Shown here: piece by piece, positions 22,541-33,319 of the stretch | Position numbering within the stretch: position 1 is the first letter of the stretch | How the letters are laid out: each line of letters opens with the position of its first letter | NCBI GenBank assembly: GCA_002633025.1 | Contig: NMRB01000168.1 | Coordinates: 144,201 to 208,200, forward strand | Direction of reading: 5' to 3' | DNA: 64,000 bases | DNA from: Notospermus geniculatus | Lineage: Eukaryota; Nemertea; Pilidiophora; Heteronemertea; Lineidae | Notes under the pieces: model-generated | The model's database searches: none | What the model saw: only the letters and a program-made list of their open reading frames with translations | Told to the model about the DNA's origin: nothing | Program-made: the position numbers and the translations under genes

Positions 22541-23160
22541 ACTGGTAAAATTTTACCAACATTTGAACAACATTTATATCTGACCAACAAAAAATAGACA
22601 GGAACATTTGAACAACGTGTTGGAAAAGCAGATTTTCTGTGTTGCGACTTGCTTTGCAACCTCTACTTGCGATTGAATACGATTGCAAGGAACTGATACC
22701 GGTCGCCGACCAATTGCCGACTGAAATTGACCACATCTTCTACTGAAATTGACCACATCTTCGCCATTGGTGGAAATCACGTCTACCGAGTCCACTACGG
22801 CGATCGAGTGCCCAGTTGCAAAGCAAGTCGCAACGCAAAATCAACTTGAAAATCAATGGTGGATTCCTAGCTTTTGACATTTGTGACCCGATCTGGGAAA
22901 ACCAGGCACAAGCCTCGGAAAAAGAAATGTTTATGGTTACAGCAATGGTTACCCCACAAAGGCTGAAATCAATTCAGCTGTTACAGTAACAAAGAGAGGC
23001 TATTCTTCAGCAATGAGTTGATGACCTAACAGGGTAGTCAAGGGCCTTGTCACATGCTGGAGACTTGTGCCTGGTATTCCCAGTCTGGGTCACATTTGTC
23101 TAACATGGTGTTGTAACTCTCTGGATGTTGGAAAAATGTTGGGAAAATGTTTCAAGTGTA
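22541..23160. mobile_element. Nested repeats: CAACATTTG element holding a GACCGGTCGCCGACC element
   Basis: CACTGGTAAAATTTTACCAA at 22540 and GGAAAAATGTTGGGAAAATG near 23130 look like the two ends of the family seen at 17992-18290. Between them lies a copy of the 11460-11860 TIR repeat (22632-22860). Confidence 0.45.
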
Positions 23161-23891
23161 CGCATCCTTTAAAGGACTTGTTGCCAACATATTCATTTAA
23201 TAGAATGATATAAAGGGCGAAAGTACATGTAGCGTTACTAAACTGGCTTTGTCTCGATATAGGCTTTATTACCAAGCAGCCGTTGTTCACCAGTCTCATT
23301 TGTGGTTACCGCCTACAATGTCTTCTTTCATCTGGTAGTAAATACCATCCTACACAATATTAGCTTCTCTCCTATTTCCGTTTCGTCGTTATTTAAAATC
23401 GAGATGAAATGACAACAGTTAACCGAAGAAGACCCCGGGGCTTGGAGACAACAATACAATAATATGCTGCGTCAAAATGATTCACAGCACCTTAAAGCCT
23501 GTCGAATGATGAAAGTGTTTGGTTTGTTGGCTGCAGGAGGCTGTTAAAATCCACGTATTCCAAATCAAGGAGGCAGATCGCCGTGTTATTTGGTTTACTG
23601 CATCACCATAACATTTGTATTTTTTTTAACTTTGCGTTTCAGTGTGTGAATTTACATTTTTATTTAACACCAGGCAACAGTCAGCCATTAATACCGCGGT
23701 ACTGTTATATTTCAGTCCTTTAGATACCCCTGGCAAAGAGTAAGTATTAGCTTTCCAAAATACCAACACTAATCCTAAAGCTTTGATAGCGAAGGTGGCT
23801 CTTGCTAAAGCTTTCTCACTAAGCCTTAAGGCGCTGCTCCACATGAGAGTTTTCTCGTTCGAGTTGGCTCTCAATGGGTACTTCACCATTA

Positions 23892-24040
23892 GGGAGGTTT
23901 AGAAGTCAAACGATAAACGTAAACTTTACGACAACGTTATTTTTCATACCACACATTAAGCAAATTTTATACTGCATTTTCGGTACAAAATAACGTTGTC
24001 GTTAACGTTAACGCTTATCGTTTGATTTCTAAACCTCCCT
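23892..24040. mobile_element. Palindromic MITE, GGGAGGTTTAGAA family, copy 1
   Basis: A fold-back of about 149 bp with arms AGGGAGGTTTAGAAGTCAAA and TTTGATTTCTAAACCTCCCT. Near-identical copies are at 24663-24810 and 31463-31613. The last is absent from the paired copy of its segment, so it is polymorphic. Confidence 0.8.
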
Positions 24041-24149
24041 ACTGTCTTCGCTGAGACAAATGACATAAACTGCACAAAGTCAAGTTGCTCAAAGAGAGCC
24101 AAATCGCGCGAGAAAACTCTCTCGTGGATTGGTGCTTTTTGTTTCCTTT

Positions 24150-24313
24150 ATTAGTGAGGTTAAGAAACCATACGTTAACGCTAACGCTAACGTTATTGAC
24201 ATCATTATGACGTCACATCGAATGAATCTGTTGTATTTCTTCGGGGAGTGACGTCATTTTGACGTAATTAGCGTTAGCGTTAGCGTTAAAGTATGGTTTC
24301 TTAAACTCACTAA
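24150..24313. mobile_element. MITE, AACGCTAACG-rich TTAAGAAA family
   Basis: TTAGTGAGGTTAAGAAACCA and TGGTTTCTTAAACTCACTAA are inverted ends, with GTTAACGCTAACGCTAACG arms. Related members with GAGAGTTTAAG ends lie at 26370-26690, 48675-49175, 51930-52205, 56257-56397 and 59158-59284. Confidence 0.7.
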
Positions 24314-24662
24314 TGACTTTATACGCTGAGACTAATATCACAAACGACTGCCCATGAGACTTCTATGGGTGAGTTGCCCATAGAGAGCCGACTTGCACGA
24401 GAAAACTCTCAAGTGGTGCAGCGCCTTTACAGGGAATATGAGGTGATGTCCGTCAGGTATTTCAAGGCAATGATTGTGGTCTAAACAAATTAGGATCTCT
24501 AACAGAGAATCTAAATATCTACCAGTATTGCTACATGTAAGTCTAACATATTCTAAAATAATCTAAATCTGAATATTACCACGGTTTCATGATTTCTAGG
24601 CTTAAATGCCAACCTAAAGATGGAGGCTAGAGGCTTTGTCGTACGAATTTCCTAAATCAATT

Positions 24663-24810
24663 GGGAGGTTTAGATAAACGATAAACGTAAACTTTACGAC
24701 AACGTTATTTTTCATATACCACACATTAAGCAAATTTTATACTGCATTTTCGGTACAAAAATAACGTTGTCGTTAACGTTAACGTTTATCGTTTGATTTC
24801 TAAACCTCCC
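24663..24810. mobile_element. Palindromic MITE, GGGAGGTTTAGAA family, copy 2
   Basis: Same family and same orientation as 23892-24040, only 620 bp away, with GATAAACGTAAACTTTACGA in the left arm. Confidence 0.8.
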
Positions 24811-25049
24811 TCATATTCCTTCACATTCATTAATCATTTATTCAAAAGCAGATGTTGTACGGAGTATGACATAAAATGAACAAAAGACAGCACAACTGGC
24901 CCTCAGATAATGTGTGTCATCGATTTTTGTTTAACCTTTGATCCCAGTGATATCTCACCCCGCCTTTAGGGCCTAGTAATTAAAGTAGGGTCTTGTGTGC
25001 ATCGAGAGACTGTGTTGCAAAGCCAGGGACAACGTATAGATCACCTTGG

Positions 25050-25623
25050 TTAATATATACTTTTGTCAAATTCCACATTATCAGATGCCAACTTACATCT
25101 GACAGACATCATTCCGTGCATTTTCTCTGGCTTCGTCGGTTTGTCTTTCCTTACTCCAATCTTATATAAACCTTTTTCTTGCAACGCACTGTACTCCAAT
25201 ACTGTGGTGTTTGATATCCTTAGAAAACCAAACCCCATACAACTTTCCTATAAAGTAACCCCCTGGGTCTTGTTCTTGAGTGATGTCTCCAATATGCACG
25301 TCATTGATCTTTTTCTCCAAATAAATCACTTTTGTAACTGCACGAGCTCTTCATTACCTCATCCCACTCTTTCAAGTAAGATGGTAACCAACTCAGCGAA
25401 TCCTTTTTCTCGCATCTGCCGCTGATGAGGCCAAAGCACGGCACAAATTGGTCTCCTTTGCACGCCTGTCAACTTCGTTTTATTGATGGTAAATTCACAG
25501 AGGGTTATATGGCCTGTTGAAAAATATTCATTAGTTTCAAAGGATGATTCCCCGAACGGCGTGTTGCCCTTTATAGTTATTGTCTCGTCCTTTTCCCCTT
25601 CAACCGTGGCATTTTCGGTAGCT
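25050..25623 (-). pseudogene. Decayed protein-coding region, unknown family
   Basis: Three minus-strand reading frames, each with strongly protein-like composition, abut in order. 25623-25359 contains GHITLCEFTINKTKL and RRPICAVLWPH. About 25340-25168 contains VIYLEKKINDVHIGD and DPGGYFIGKLYGVWF. About 25200-25050 contains GLYKIGVRKDKPTKP and ends at TAA. At least two in-frame TGA codons (25359-25361, and just upstream of 25623) and two frameshifts separate them. TGA is what CGA becomes by CpG decay. No domain recognised. It lies antisense inside the intron of gene A. Unrecognised introns are a less likely alternative. Confidence 0.45.
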
Positions 25624-26369
25624 CAGGTATATTTTGGTAAACAAGAAGATTACCTTATTGAAATGAGGAAACAGTTATTACCACAGACCCTGGTGAAAGA
25701 TTCAGAGACGTTGATGGAAAATGTCTTTCAAAGTTCGGAACGAGCAGAACTATAATTATACTCTTAATTTACACAGACTTTGCGAAGAACGAACCTGGGC
25801 GTTGTATACAGTAAAGTCTTTATACATAAGTCATTTCCTAAGCACCTATACACATGTATTTTCCGACGTTTAAAATAATCCTTTCTCTCTCCAATGTTGC
25901 CGTGCCTAAAAAAAAATCGCCGGCAACCTTTTGGTTAAGCCTGCAGATTCACAAACGACTTTTCAATCAATACACGCTTCGCTGAAAAATGTAAGCGTGC
26001 GTTATTTCTCTACAGCACCATCATCGGATTTTTCCCAAAAAAAATATACCGAGCGAGGAGCTTAGCGTCATTAAGACATGAATAGTTCTCAAACAATGTT
26101 TGGTGTGTTTTAGAGTGGTTACGCTTTTTAACAAAGGATTAAATATCAGAAAGTTGAACGGGGACGTTGGTCAATCTCGATGGTGTAAGTTATTGCCTAC
26201 CTCTGTACTGTGGTGGTGTTGTTTATGCTTTTGAATATCAGATGTGAGATGTTTGAAACTGCTGCAGCTGTTGGTGATTGGAAGGAAACTTGTACATACA
26301 ATGACCAGTATCGTTACATGTACGTAATGTCGTTAAGCTAATGACAATTGTGAGTTTAACAAATCGCTC

Positions 26370-26690
26370 CGTTGACAATCGAGAGTTTAAGAAATCAACG
26401 GCAACACTAACGTTCATTGGCTGATATTTATAAAAGCTACATGTAGCAAGTGCTTTTACTTTAAATTTTTGTAGTACATTTACATTGGACACTGCTGTGG
26501 AAATCTTAAGTAAAAGCATTTGCTAACTTTTATGAATACCAGCCATTATTTTTTACATTGCAAATATACGTCAGAAACAGCGTTAGGGTTAGTGTTATCA
26601 TTACGGAGCGATTTCTGACGTTCATTTGTAAAAAAAGGAACGTTAGACGTTAAAAGTTGCCGTTAGCGAGACGATATATCAAACTATCTA
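26370..26690. mobile_element. GAGAGTTTAAGAAAT-family MITE interrupted by a fold-back element
   Basis: The left part has CGAGAGTTTAAGAAATCAAC and GGCAACACTAACG, and the right part ACGTCAGAAACAGCGTTAG and GGAGCGATTTCTGACG. Between them, flanked by ATT on both sides, sits the 26418-26545 element. Confidence 0.55.
26418..26545. mobile_element. Fold-back MITE, AGTGCTTTTACTT family
   Basis: GGCTGATATTTATAAAAG at the left and CTTTTATGAATACCAGCC at the right, with GTGCTTTTACTT/AAGTAAAAGCA inside. The left arm has TACATGTA (26438-26445) where the right arm has TA (26524). Related to 62571-62686 and 51451-51566. Confidence 0.6.
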
Positions 26691-26774
26691 TTATTAGATT
26701 ATACGGATTTATGACAGACATGCTGAATATCGGCTAGTGTCACGTGACTACAACTTTCTCTTCTTGTCTTGCAG

Positions 26775-26892
26775 ATCATTGGGTCCAACATTATTAGTAG
26801 TTTCTGTCGGTTTAGTTCTAATGAGCGTAGCACTTATGTACTCAGAGAGACGGCGAATGTTGATGGAGCTCACCAGAAACGCAGCATCCCAG
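26775..26892 (+). CDS. Two-TM membrane protein A, coding exon 2
   Basis: A strong acceptor (CTTGTCTTGCAG) is followed by one base that completes the phase-2 codon of exon 1 (ATA, Ile), then 39 codons. SLGPTLLVVSVGLVLMSVAL is the second hydrophobic segment, and a basic cytosolic stretch with SERRRMLMELTR follows. A good donor CAG|GTAAGA ends the exon in phase 0. If unspliced, translation would end 12 codons later at TAG (26929-26931). The two segments are separated by only about 10 residues, predicting a hairpin with both ends on one side. Confidence 0.65.
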
Positions 26893-26934
26893 GTAAGAAT
26901 GAAGACCGATGATAAAATGAAATCAACATAGAAG

Positions 26935-27555
26935 TCAGAAACCCAGTCAAAGGGCTTTCATCCAGAGTGTGACTACGAATGATGAATTGAGGGTGCCATG
27001 TTTGCAAACTAATCCGTCACCAAATCAGCAAAAATGTATTTGACAAGGCATTGCGCCATAAAGGAATCAAGCATAAAGGTTCAACTTACAAATTTAGCAT
27101 TTTATAAATGTGGACAGTATCCCTTTAAACACCAACAGATTTGCATTCCGACTCTTCCATATGATAGGCAAGACCTTTCTGCATGTTTACTGCAAATTTT
27201 GTTGAATTCAGACAAGTTGATCTTATGATAAAAAAAGGACTGAATTAATGAACCCCACGAACGATGAGAGCGCAGGGTCATCTGTGTACATTTGAATAGG
27301 CTAACGTACATTTGCACATACAACACTAATTGTGCTGAAAATAGCTCTGTTATGCTCAGAAATGGATTTCAAGGCATCAAGTTGACATATTCAAGTACAT
27401 GTATCCCACTCCCATAAGAAAAGTTGAAGCTCCTGCCTATTACGTAAAGCCAAAATTCAGGCAATGCCGAGAGACATCTGGTGGCAACACGTGAAGTGTC
27501 TCCGTCAGTTACTTCATCGTTCGCAGTTAAACCTTTATGTTTGATTCTTTTATGA
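26935..27555. other. Intronic or downstream spacer
   Basis: No repeat or exon recognised. No AATAAA close after the possible stop at 26931, which favours continued splicing of gene A. Confidence 0.3.
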
Positions 27556-27559
27556 TTGC

Positions 27560-27655
27560 GCTTTAAATATTACCCGGACCAAACACCTTCACGAAGCTAA
27601 GCACTGCGATAGGCTAATACTCCCACTCACAACGAGAGCGTAAGGAGAATACTAG
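27560..27655 (+). repeat. Possible 5S rRNA-derived SINE fragment
   Basis: GAAGCTAAGCA (27593-27603) matches the 5S rRNA box A region exactly. It is followed at 5S-like spacing by CTAATACT and GGAGAATAC, resembling the TTAGTACT and GGGAATAC blocks. The middle is divergent. Weaker than the copy at 14478-14576. Confidence 0.4.
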
Positions 27656-27764
27656 TATAAAAATTCGCTTTGGCAATGCTGATACCGCCTGACGATGGTT
27701 GCTTTCGATAAACACCTGCTATTACTTGTTGTTCAGTATCCGAATGCTTTTCATGGCTAACAGC

Positions 27765-28110
27765 GACATCCGTGCAAAAATAGCAAAGCAACTTCGAGTT
27801 AATTGTTTACAATGTGATATTCGGCATCCTAGCTGAAAAAAAATCACGATAGCAACGTTATGAGTTACATTATACAATGCCATATTTGGCATCCTTGAAA
27901 AAATCACGATAACTATCGTGACAGTTCTTACATAATAATATAAAGTATGATGTCAGGCATACGTGTAAAAACATTCATCATAACAAGATCTTTACATAAT
28001 TCAACGTTTGGCGTCCATGCAAAAATCCTTATAGCAATATTGTGACAGTTCTTACAATGAATGTGATGTTTCGTAGGCTATCCATGCCGAAAAATTACGA
28101 TGACTATCTG
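27765..28110 (+). repeat. Degenerate tandem array, about 62-bp period
   Basis: An anchor (GGCATCC-like, then about 5 A, then ATCACGATAGCAA-like) recurs at 27765, 27823, 27888, 27956, 28010 and 28077. Adjacent units share TGACAGTTCTTACA. The units are diverged, so the array is old. Confidence 0.6.
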
Positions 28111-28929
28111 AAGAATTTCCCTGCTGAAAGAACGCTTTTATCCGGCGCTTTTATACAGCATTGTCATTTCTCAAGTGGTCCACGTCTTTGTCATAAAGTG
28201 GAACCAATATCAAAATATGAGCCTCCTTGTCTGCATCCATCGCGCCTTTCTTCCCGTTCTTTCGTGTTCATTACTCAGGCACGCAGCTTGTCTCCTACCT
28301 ATTCACAACCGCCTCGACTGCTAATAAAGAGCCTGTATTCCGCCCGAGGAGATTTGCTACATCTACCAATTTCCTGACTACCCTGCTGAATCATATACGG
28401 TAATCGTGTATAGCTTGGATATATGATCATAAATGGGCCTTGAATTCGATTCTGCTCGAGTGTGGAACATATGGCGTGGAATGAGAAATTGTCAACTGTA
28501 TTTGATACTTATTCCAGTGGGCAATTTAATATGCATGGGATAGTTAGCAATGTAATAGTCTTGTTAGACAAACATCATCGGAGTGACTTCCAAGTTGCTT
28601 TTTAATCCAAGGCCATGGAAATTGCCTCGAGTAAGATCTCACAAAGGCTGGTGGAGCTTTTCATAGATAAAAAACATACATGAACGCATATGGCACAGAG
28701 GTCCCCGTTGATCGAATGGTCTACACTTGAATTCTTTGACCCGTTTGCTTTTAAGAGAATTTGGTTGCTACTAACCGTTTTCACCAAAAGCGTTGTTGTA
28801 ACAGTTTTTACCTTGTGCAGATTACGTCGGTGCCCTAAAACGTATTTTTTTCTTCCTCTGATGACGGTGTCTTATTCGTCCTTGTGACCTCGTGCCCCTC
28901 GTGAAAGAACTGTTAGAGTCCCGCGTATA

Positions 28930-29177
28930 ATAGGGCCGTTTAGACGACAGGCAAAAATCCACATGCGATCCGATCGAATCCGATTGTGTGGTTCAAAACT
29001 CTTGCGTGTAAACGCTACCCAGTGCGGTCCAATGTGGATTTAAAATGGTCCCGAATCCACATTGGACCGCATTCAAATCTCGTCTAAACGCAAATGATAC
29101 CCGATGCGGGTCGATCGGATCCAATCGGATTGAATCTGAATGTGGTTTTTTGGCTTGTCGTCTATAAACGGCCCTAT
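28930..29177. mobile_element. MITE with AATAGGGCCGTTTAGACGAC ends
   Basis: The ends ATAGGGCCGTTTAGACGACA and TGTCGTCTATAAACGGCCCT are inverted repeats. Inner arms carry ATGTGGATT and GGACCGCA repeats. The equivalent in the paired segment is 34587-34830. Confidence 0.7.
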
Positions 29178-29700
29178 TGTTGAAAATAAATTCACTGGAA
29201 TTGTTCTCAGTCATTACATCGTTGATGTCAATTGCTTGCTCAAAGGGATTTTAATTTTAATTCAAATTATTGAAATAATTTGAATTTCAAGCTTACCGAT
29301 CATATGATATTACCAAGAATCCCTTGAGTGAGATCGCCAAACTCCAGGTGGCGCCCCATATATTTGAATCCAGACAGTGCTGCCACCATCTAGAGTGGTT
29401 CCGATCTCACGGGTAGGGTCAGATACTCAATATACCGGTGAGACCGGGTACCAGTCTAGCCGCCATCCACTGTCAGTGGCGATATTACTCGAGGGACTTT
29501 ACAGTGTGATGTCCGTTGTTTGTCAGGCGAGTTACATGTACGACCTTCATTATGAATTCTGAATCATCATTTAAATTAATATTTCATACGCTATGATATT
29601 ATTAGATTGCCTGAGAGTAACCGGAGTGAACATGGCTTATAACGTGCTACTGGTCAATGTTTGACGCTCTGGATGGAGGTCGAATATGGCTGTTACAATA

Positions 29701-29828
29701 GGGAGTTTCGCAAAGCCCCCGAAACGCCAACGCCAACGCTAAAACCCATTGTTCGGTGTCAGGAAGGAAGCACCGGACAAAAGGATTGACGTTCCTATGG
29801 CGCTTCGCGGGGGCTTTGCGAAAACTCT
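29701..29828. mobile_element. MITE, TTTTCGCAAAGCCCCCGAAA family
   Basis: Fold-back copy of the 2985-3112 family. Its counterpart in the paired segment is 35351-35480. Confidence 0.8.
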
Positions 29829-30276
29829 ATAATTCCTCGGACGCGTTCCTCGGAACTCTCAATTGGTTCGCTAGGCTATCGAAGGATTCCTGTCCTTCTC
29901 TAAGCTACCTCATTCTCACCCGCACGGCTGAGCATCTCTGGGTTGGCACACGGTGAGGGTTCACCCTCGTACGATCTTCATAATCTTCATAATGATATTC
30001 AAGAATAAAGGTTTCAACAGGTGGATCGTTGTCTCAGTACAAAATGGGCGATGGTCCTTATAATAGCGTCTTAGAAGCATGTTCTTCGACTGCTCTGCCT
30101 ATACCAATCAAGAAGATTATGATATATGATACATTAACCACAGGTCACACTACGCTACTCACGTCTATATATCATGAAACCCTAGATACTGTTCTTACAA
30201 CGCCCTAGACGGGGATCAATACCATGTATGACATGCTTGTCTATATGTCGAGCAGGGCGACTTGTATCTAAATTAA

Positions 30277-30482
30277 AGGAGCCCGGTATTACCACTTTTT
30301 GTCGACACAGCCGGCGCCACCGCGCCACTCTCCAACTCAAGGGACTCACTACGTTGTCGGCGAATGACCCGATTTACTAGTAGCCTACATTTTGTAATGG
30401 ATTTTTGTAGTTCGTATTGCTACCGCAAGGTGGCTCCGTCGGCAGTCAAATTACCCATTTAGAGATCGCACACCGTGGTCCT
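30277..30482. mobile_element. TTAA-flanked MITE, AGGAGCCCGGTATT family
   Basis: A 206-bp element between TTAA at 30273-30276 and 30483-30486. The ends AGGAGCCCGGTATTACCA and CACACCGTGGTCCT are imperfect inverted repeats, and the interior GACACAGCCGGCGCCACC is shared with 7651-7812. The counterpart in the paired segment is 35922-36127. Confidence 0.75.
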
Positions 30483-30663
30483 TTAATAAAATCTGTTGAG
30501 ATTACAGGAGAAAGAATTGTTATCCTTCTTAGTGCCACAGCAAATTGAACGTAACGTTAGCGTTCTAGAAATCTAAGATCTGTCATTTCAATTTGGAGGC
30601 AAATGTTTCCCTCCATATCCTCTACGTTATAGCGAGGCGTACTTTAAAAAATGTCAAGCTTGG

Positions 30664-30903
30664 ATGGTTAATCCGCGCCTTGAAGTGGCAAGAAAATTTG
30701 CCACAGGGATTGAAGGATGTGGCTTTAGCAATACGCCGAAGCGATTAGATTCGTTGCCTTCAGCTTGGCTGTCAGAAGATTATAGTACACCATTCACTCT
30801 ATCACGGCTATGTTGTGTTCTATGCACCAAGGCATTGAGATTCCAACCATCACGAGACAATGCGTGTATGCGCTTCTTTTGTAAGCCACGTTCGATGCGA
30901 TGA
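30664..30903 (+). other. 79-codon open frame of unknown status
   Basis: Present in both copies of the segment (also 36308-36547) and nearly identical. It begins LEVARKFATGIEG after the first few residues and has a CCVLC motif. Since the whole segment is nearly identical, conservation says nothing about coding. No splice sites were noted. Confidence 0.2.
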
Positions 30904-31462
30904 TGATGTCTTCCGAGATATCATTTCACCGAATCCGAACTTAAGATTCAGTGCGTGCACCAGCAAGCCAAACAACTCCGGTTACACGAAGGTCATACGA
31001 CTGAGATACGTCAAGAACTGTCATTATTGCATGGAAATCTATAGAATTTAATAATTATTGTTACCTGTTAATGACACTTTCCTACTACATATACATAGGA
31101 CACATCGGTACAATGGAGATCCCAGGTATGCCACTATCACCTAGGAAGCTATGATGATGATGCACTTTGAATGTCTATCGGCTTGTAATTAGTAGAGCAA
31201 GCATAAGCAATTTGCATTGAAATCATTCTGAAGTTGCCGTTAGAAAGAAACAATATCATTATGTAGTTCATAGGTTACACTTAAGCAGTTGCAAGTTTCT
31301 GTTCAAGTTGAGATGGCTTGTTCCTCTGTCGCCTGTTTCCACCATTTTGCGTTCCATCCAACATATGTCCAGTCCCTCTTTTACGTATGCCCTGCCCAAT
31401 GTTGTGAAAAGGTTTTTGTTTACCGTGTGTTTACGTTCTGTCCCGGCGTTCTGTCCAATATT

Positions 31463-31613
31463 AGGGAGGTTTCGAAATCAAACGATAAACGTAAACGTTA
31501 ACGACAACTTTATTTTTGTACCGAAAATGCAATGCAAAATATGGTTAATGTGTAGTATGAAAAATAACGTTGTCGTAAAGTTTGGGCTTATCGGTTGATT
31601 TCGAAACCTCCCC
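31463..31613. mobile_element. Polymorphic MITE, GGGAGGTTTAGAA family, copy 3
   Basis: Present here but absent at the equivalent place in the paired segment (around 37101-37105). The flanks read TCTGTCCAA and TATGTGTC in both. The TA next to each end is consistent with a 2-bp target duplication. Confidence 0.8.
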
Positions 31614-32289
31614 AATATGTGTCAAAGTACGACCACATCGAAACGGTGGACGTTATGGTGTTTGGCTGATGGTATCCAACGCCTGAAATGAGTTTAGGGC
31701 CATAGTAATGGTTTTAGTCTATAATCCTACAACTGCTGATTTACCAATATGATTCCGTGTGTATTCCATCAGTGGGGCCCAGAGGATACCGTCATTTCAT
31801 TACAGTGATATGGTACCACTACAGTAATGATGCCTTTGTTTGGTGAAGTTTGTTACCGCAGGATACTTCGTGTATGTGCATTTGGCCATTGTGTTCAAAT
31901 GCCATTACGGTCTAGTTACTTCTAAAGGATAAAAATTCCCTAACAATGCGCCTCGAAGTTTGCTGTTCTCGATTGTAAGGAAAGACATTTTGCTTTTCTT
32001 CAAGAATGTAGCTACAGCTGAAGGACCCCACTGATGATGCTGATAATCAAAATTGAAGCAATATTTTATTACCAAGATTTTCCGGTTAAATTTGGTTTGA
32101 TCATTCGCGCCCATATTACAGTCATCATGCTGTCAGACGGACTACATTTTTGTAGGCCCCTACATGTACGTGTCGGACCGCAGTGTCTCTGGTTTTCCTC
32201 GCATGTGCATGTACATGCACCAGTACATTACAAGTACCTGGTGAAATTCAGGAAATATGCCTAGTTAATCATAAGTTATCCTAATTTAT

Positions 32290-32568
32290 TTACATCGTCT
32301 GTGCCACCCACGCCTGTAGTTGTTGTTGTCGTGGGCCCGGAAACTTCCGACTCTGTGCCGTTGTCCATCCTGTTGTGACCAGTTCTGTAGTCAACTCTCG
32401 AGTGTCTGCGTTGTCGAGTGTGTACCACTTCTGTGTGTTTGTCTCCTCCCTGGGTTTCAGCTTGGTGTGCTTGAGCCACTGACCCTTCGCTTGCAGTTGC
32501 AGAGATGGAGACGGAGAAATACCACTAGTAGAATTCCCTTGGGTCGATATGGAACTGCTGCAAGCCAA
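32290..32568 (-). CDS. Possible terminal exon, unknown protein
   Basis: An open minus-strand frame ending WVAQTM and a TAA that overlaps an AATAAA signal. Its content is Gln/Thr-rich. The frame is also open in the paired copy (38158-38466). The few differences between copies include several amino acid changes (for example Ser/Asn and Phe/Leu), and a second minus frame is open too, so coding status is doubtful. Confidence 0.22.
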   Translation of the reverse strand: MACSSSISTQGNSTSGISPSPSLQLQAKGQWLKHTKLKPREETNTQKWYTLDNADTRELTTELVTTGWTTAQSRKFPGPRQQQLQAWVAQTM

Positions 32569-33319
32569 ACCTATTCGAGATCGAAAATTTTTATCCAGTG
32601 TACCATTATGCGGGTGCGCTAGCTCGGGATTGCCAGACAGTATTCCGATCCGGTCAAGCTACCCGGAAACTATAGCGTCAAAGCACTAACACATATGACA
32701 CTAAAATGATGCTTTTTGCACCTCGGAATCAGCTAACTGTTGGTAATTACATTAGTGCTCTGGGAAAGTTTCCATTTCCCCTTGTAGCAAGGTGCAATAA
32801 TCACCAGTTTGTCGTTCGAACATTGATAATTAGATGACACTGATGTATGGTACGTGGCCTCATCGGCGTGGCAGTGTTATTGCAGTCCATTTGTACTCCC
32901 AGGGGAATAGCAAGTATTGTGCCAAGCGCATTCGTTATCAATGTACATTATCGGTAATTCATTCAGAACGTCGCCATCCGTTATTGCTATGTTGGTGCCA
33001 TGGCCAATATGTTGAAACATCTACATTGTCAATGGAATACTCGTATAAAGGGACTCTCATGTTAGCAAACATCATTGTTACATCATTACATTGCTATCTG
33101 TGATGGCTTGGTACTGCATTCTGGATTGGCTGGCTGTACTGTCGTCACAGCACGCCATACGCCAGCAACACTTCCAACTTCGCGCTCGAGAAGGCCTATG
33201 GAATGATGGCGTAGGATATAGGCAAAGCTCCCGAAACGCCAACCGCGAACACCAATCCCATCTTGTTCTACGCCACGAGGGGAGCACCGAACAAAAGTCT
33301 ACACGTAGACGTTCGCTAA

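Larger units (their letters stand above)
23824..24432. mobile_element. AAGGCGCTGCTCCAC element hosting two other MITEs
   Basis: AAGGCGCTGCTCCACATGAG at the left is inverted as CTCAAGTGGTGCAGCGCCTT at the right, and both continue into AGAGTTTTCTCG. A third partial arm is at 24105-24140. Two unrelated palindromic elements lie inside, at 23892-24040 and 24150-24313. Confidence 0.6.
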
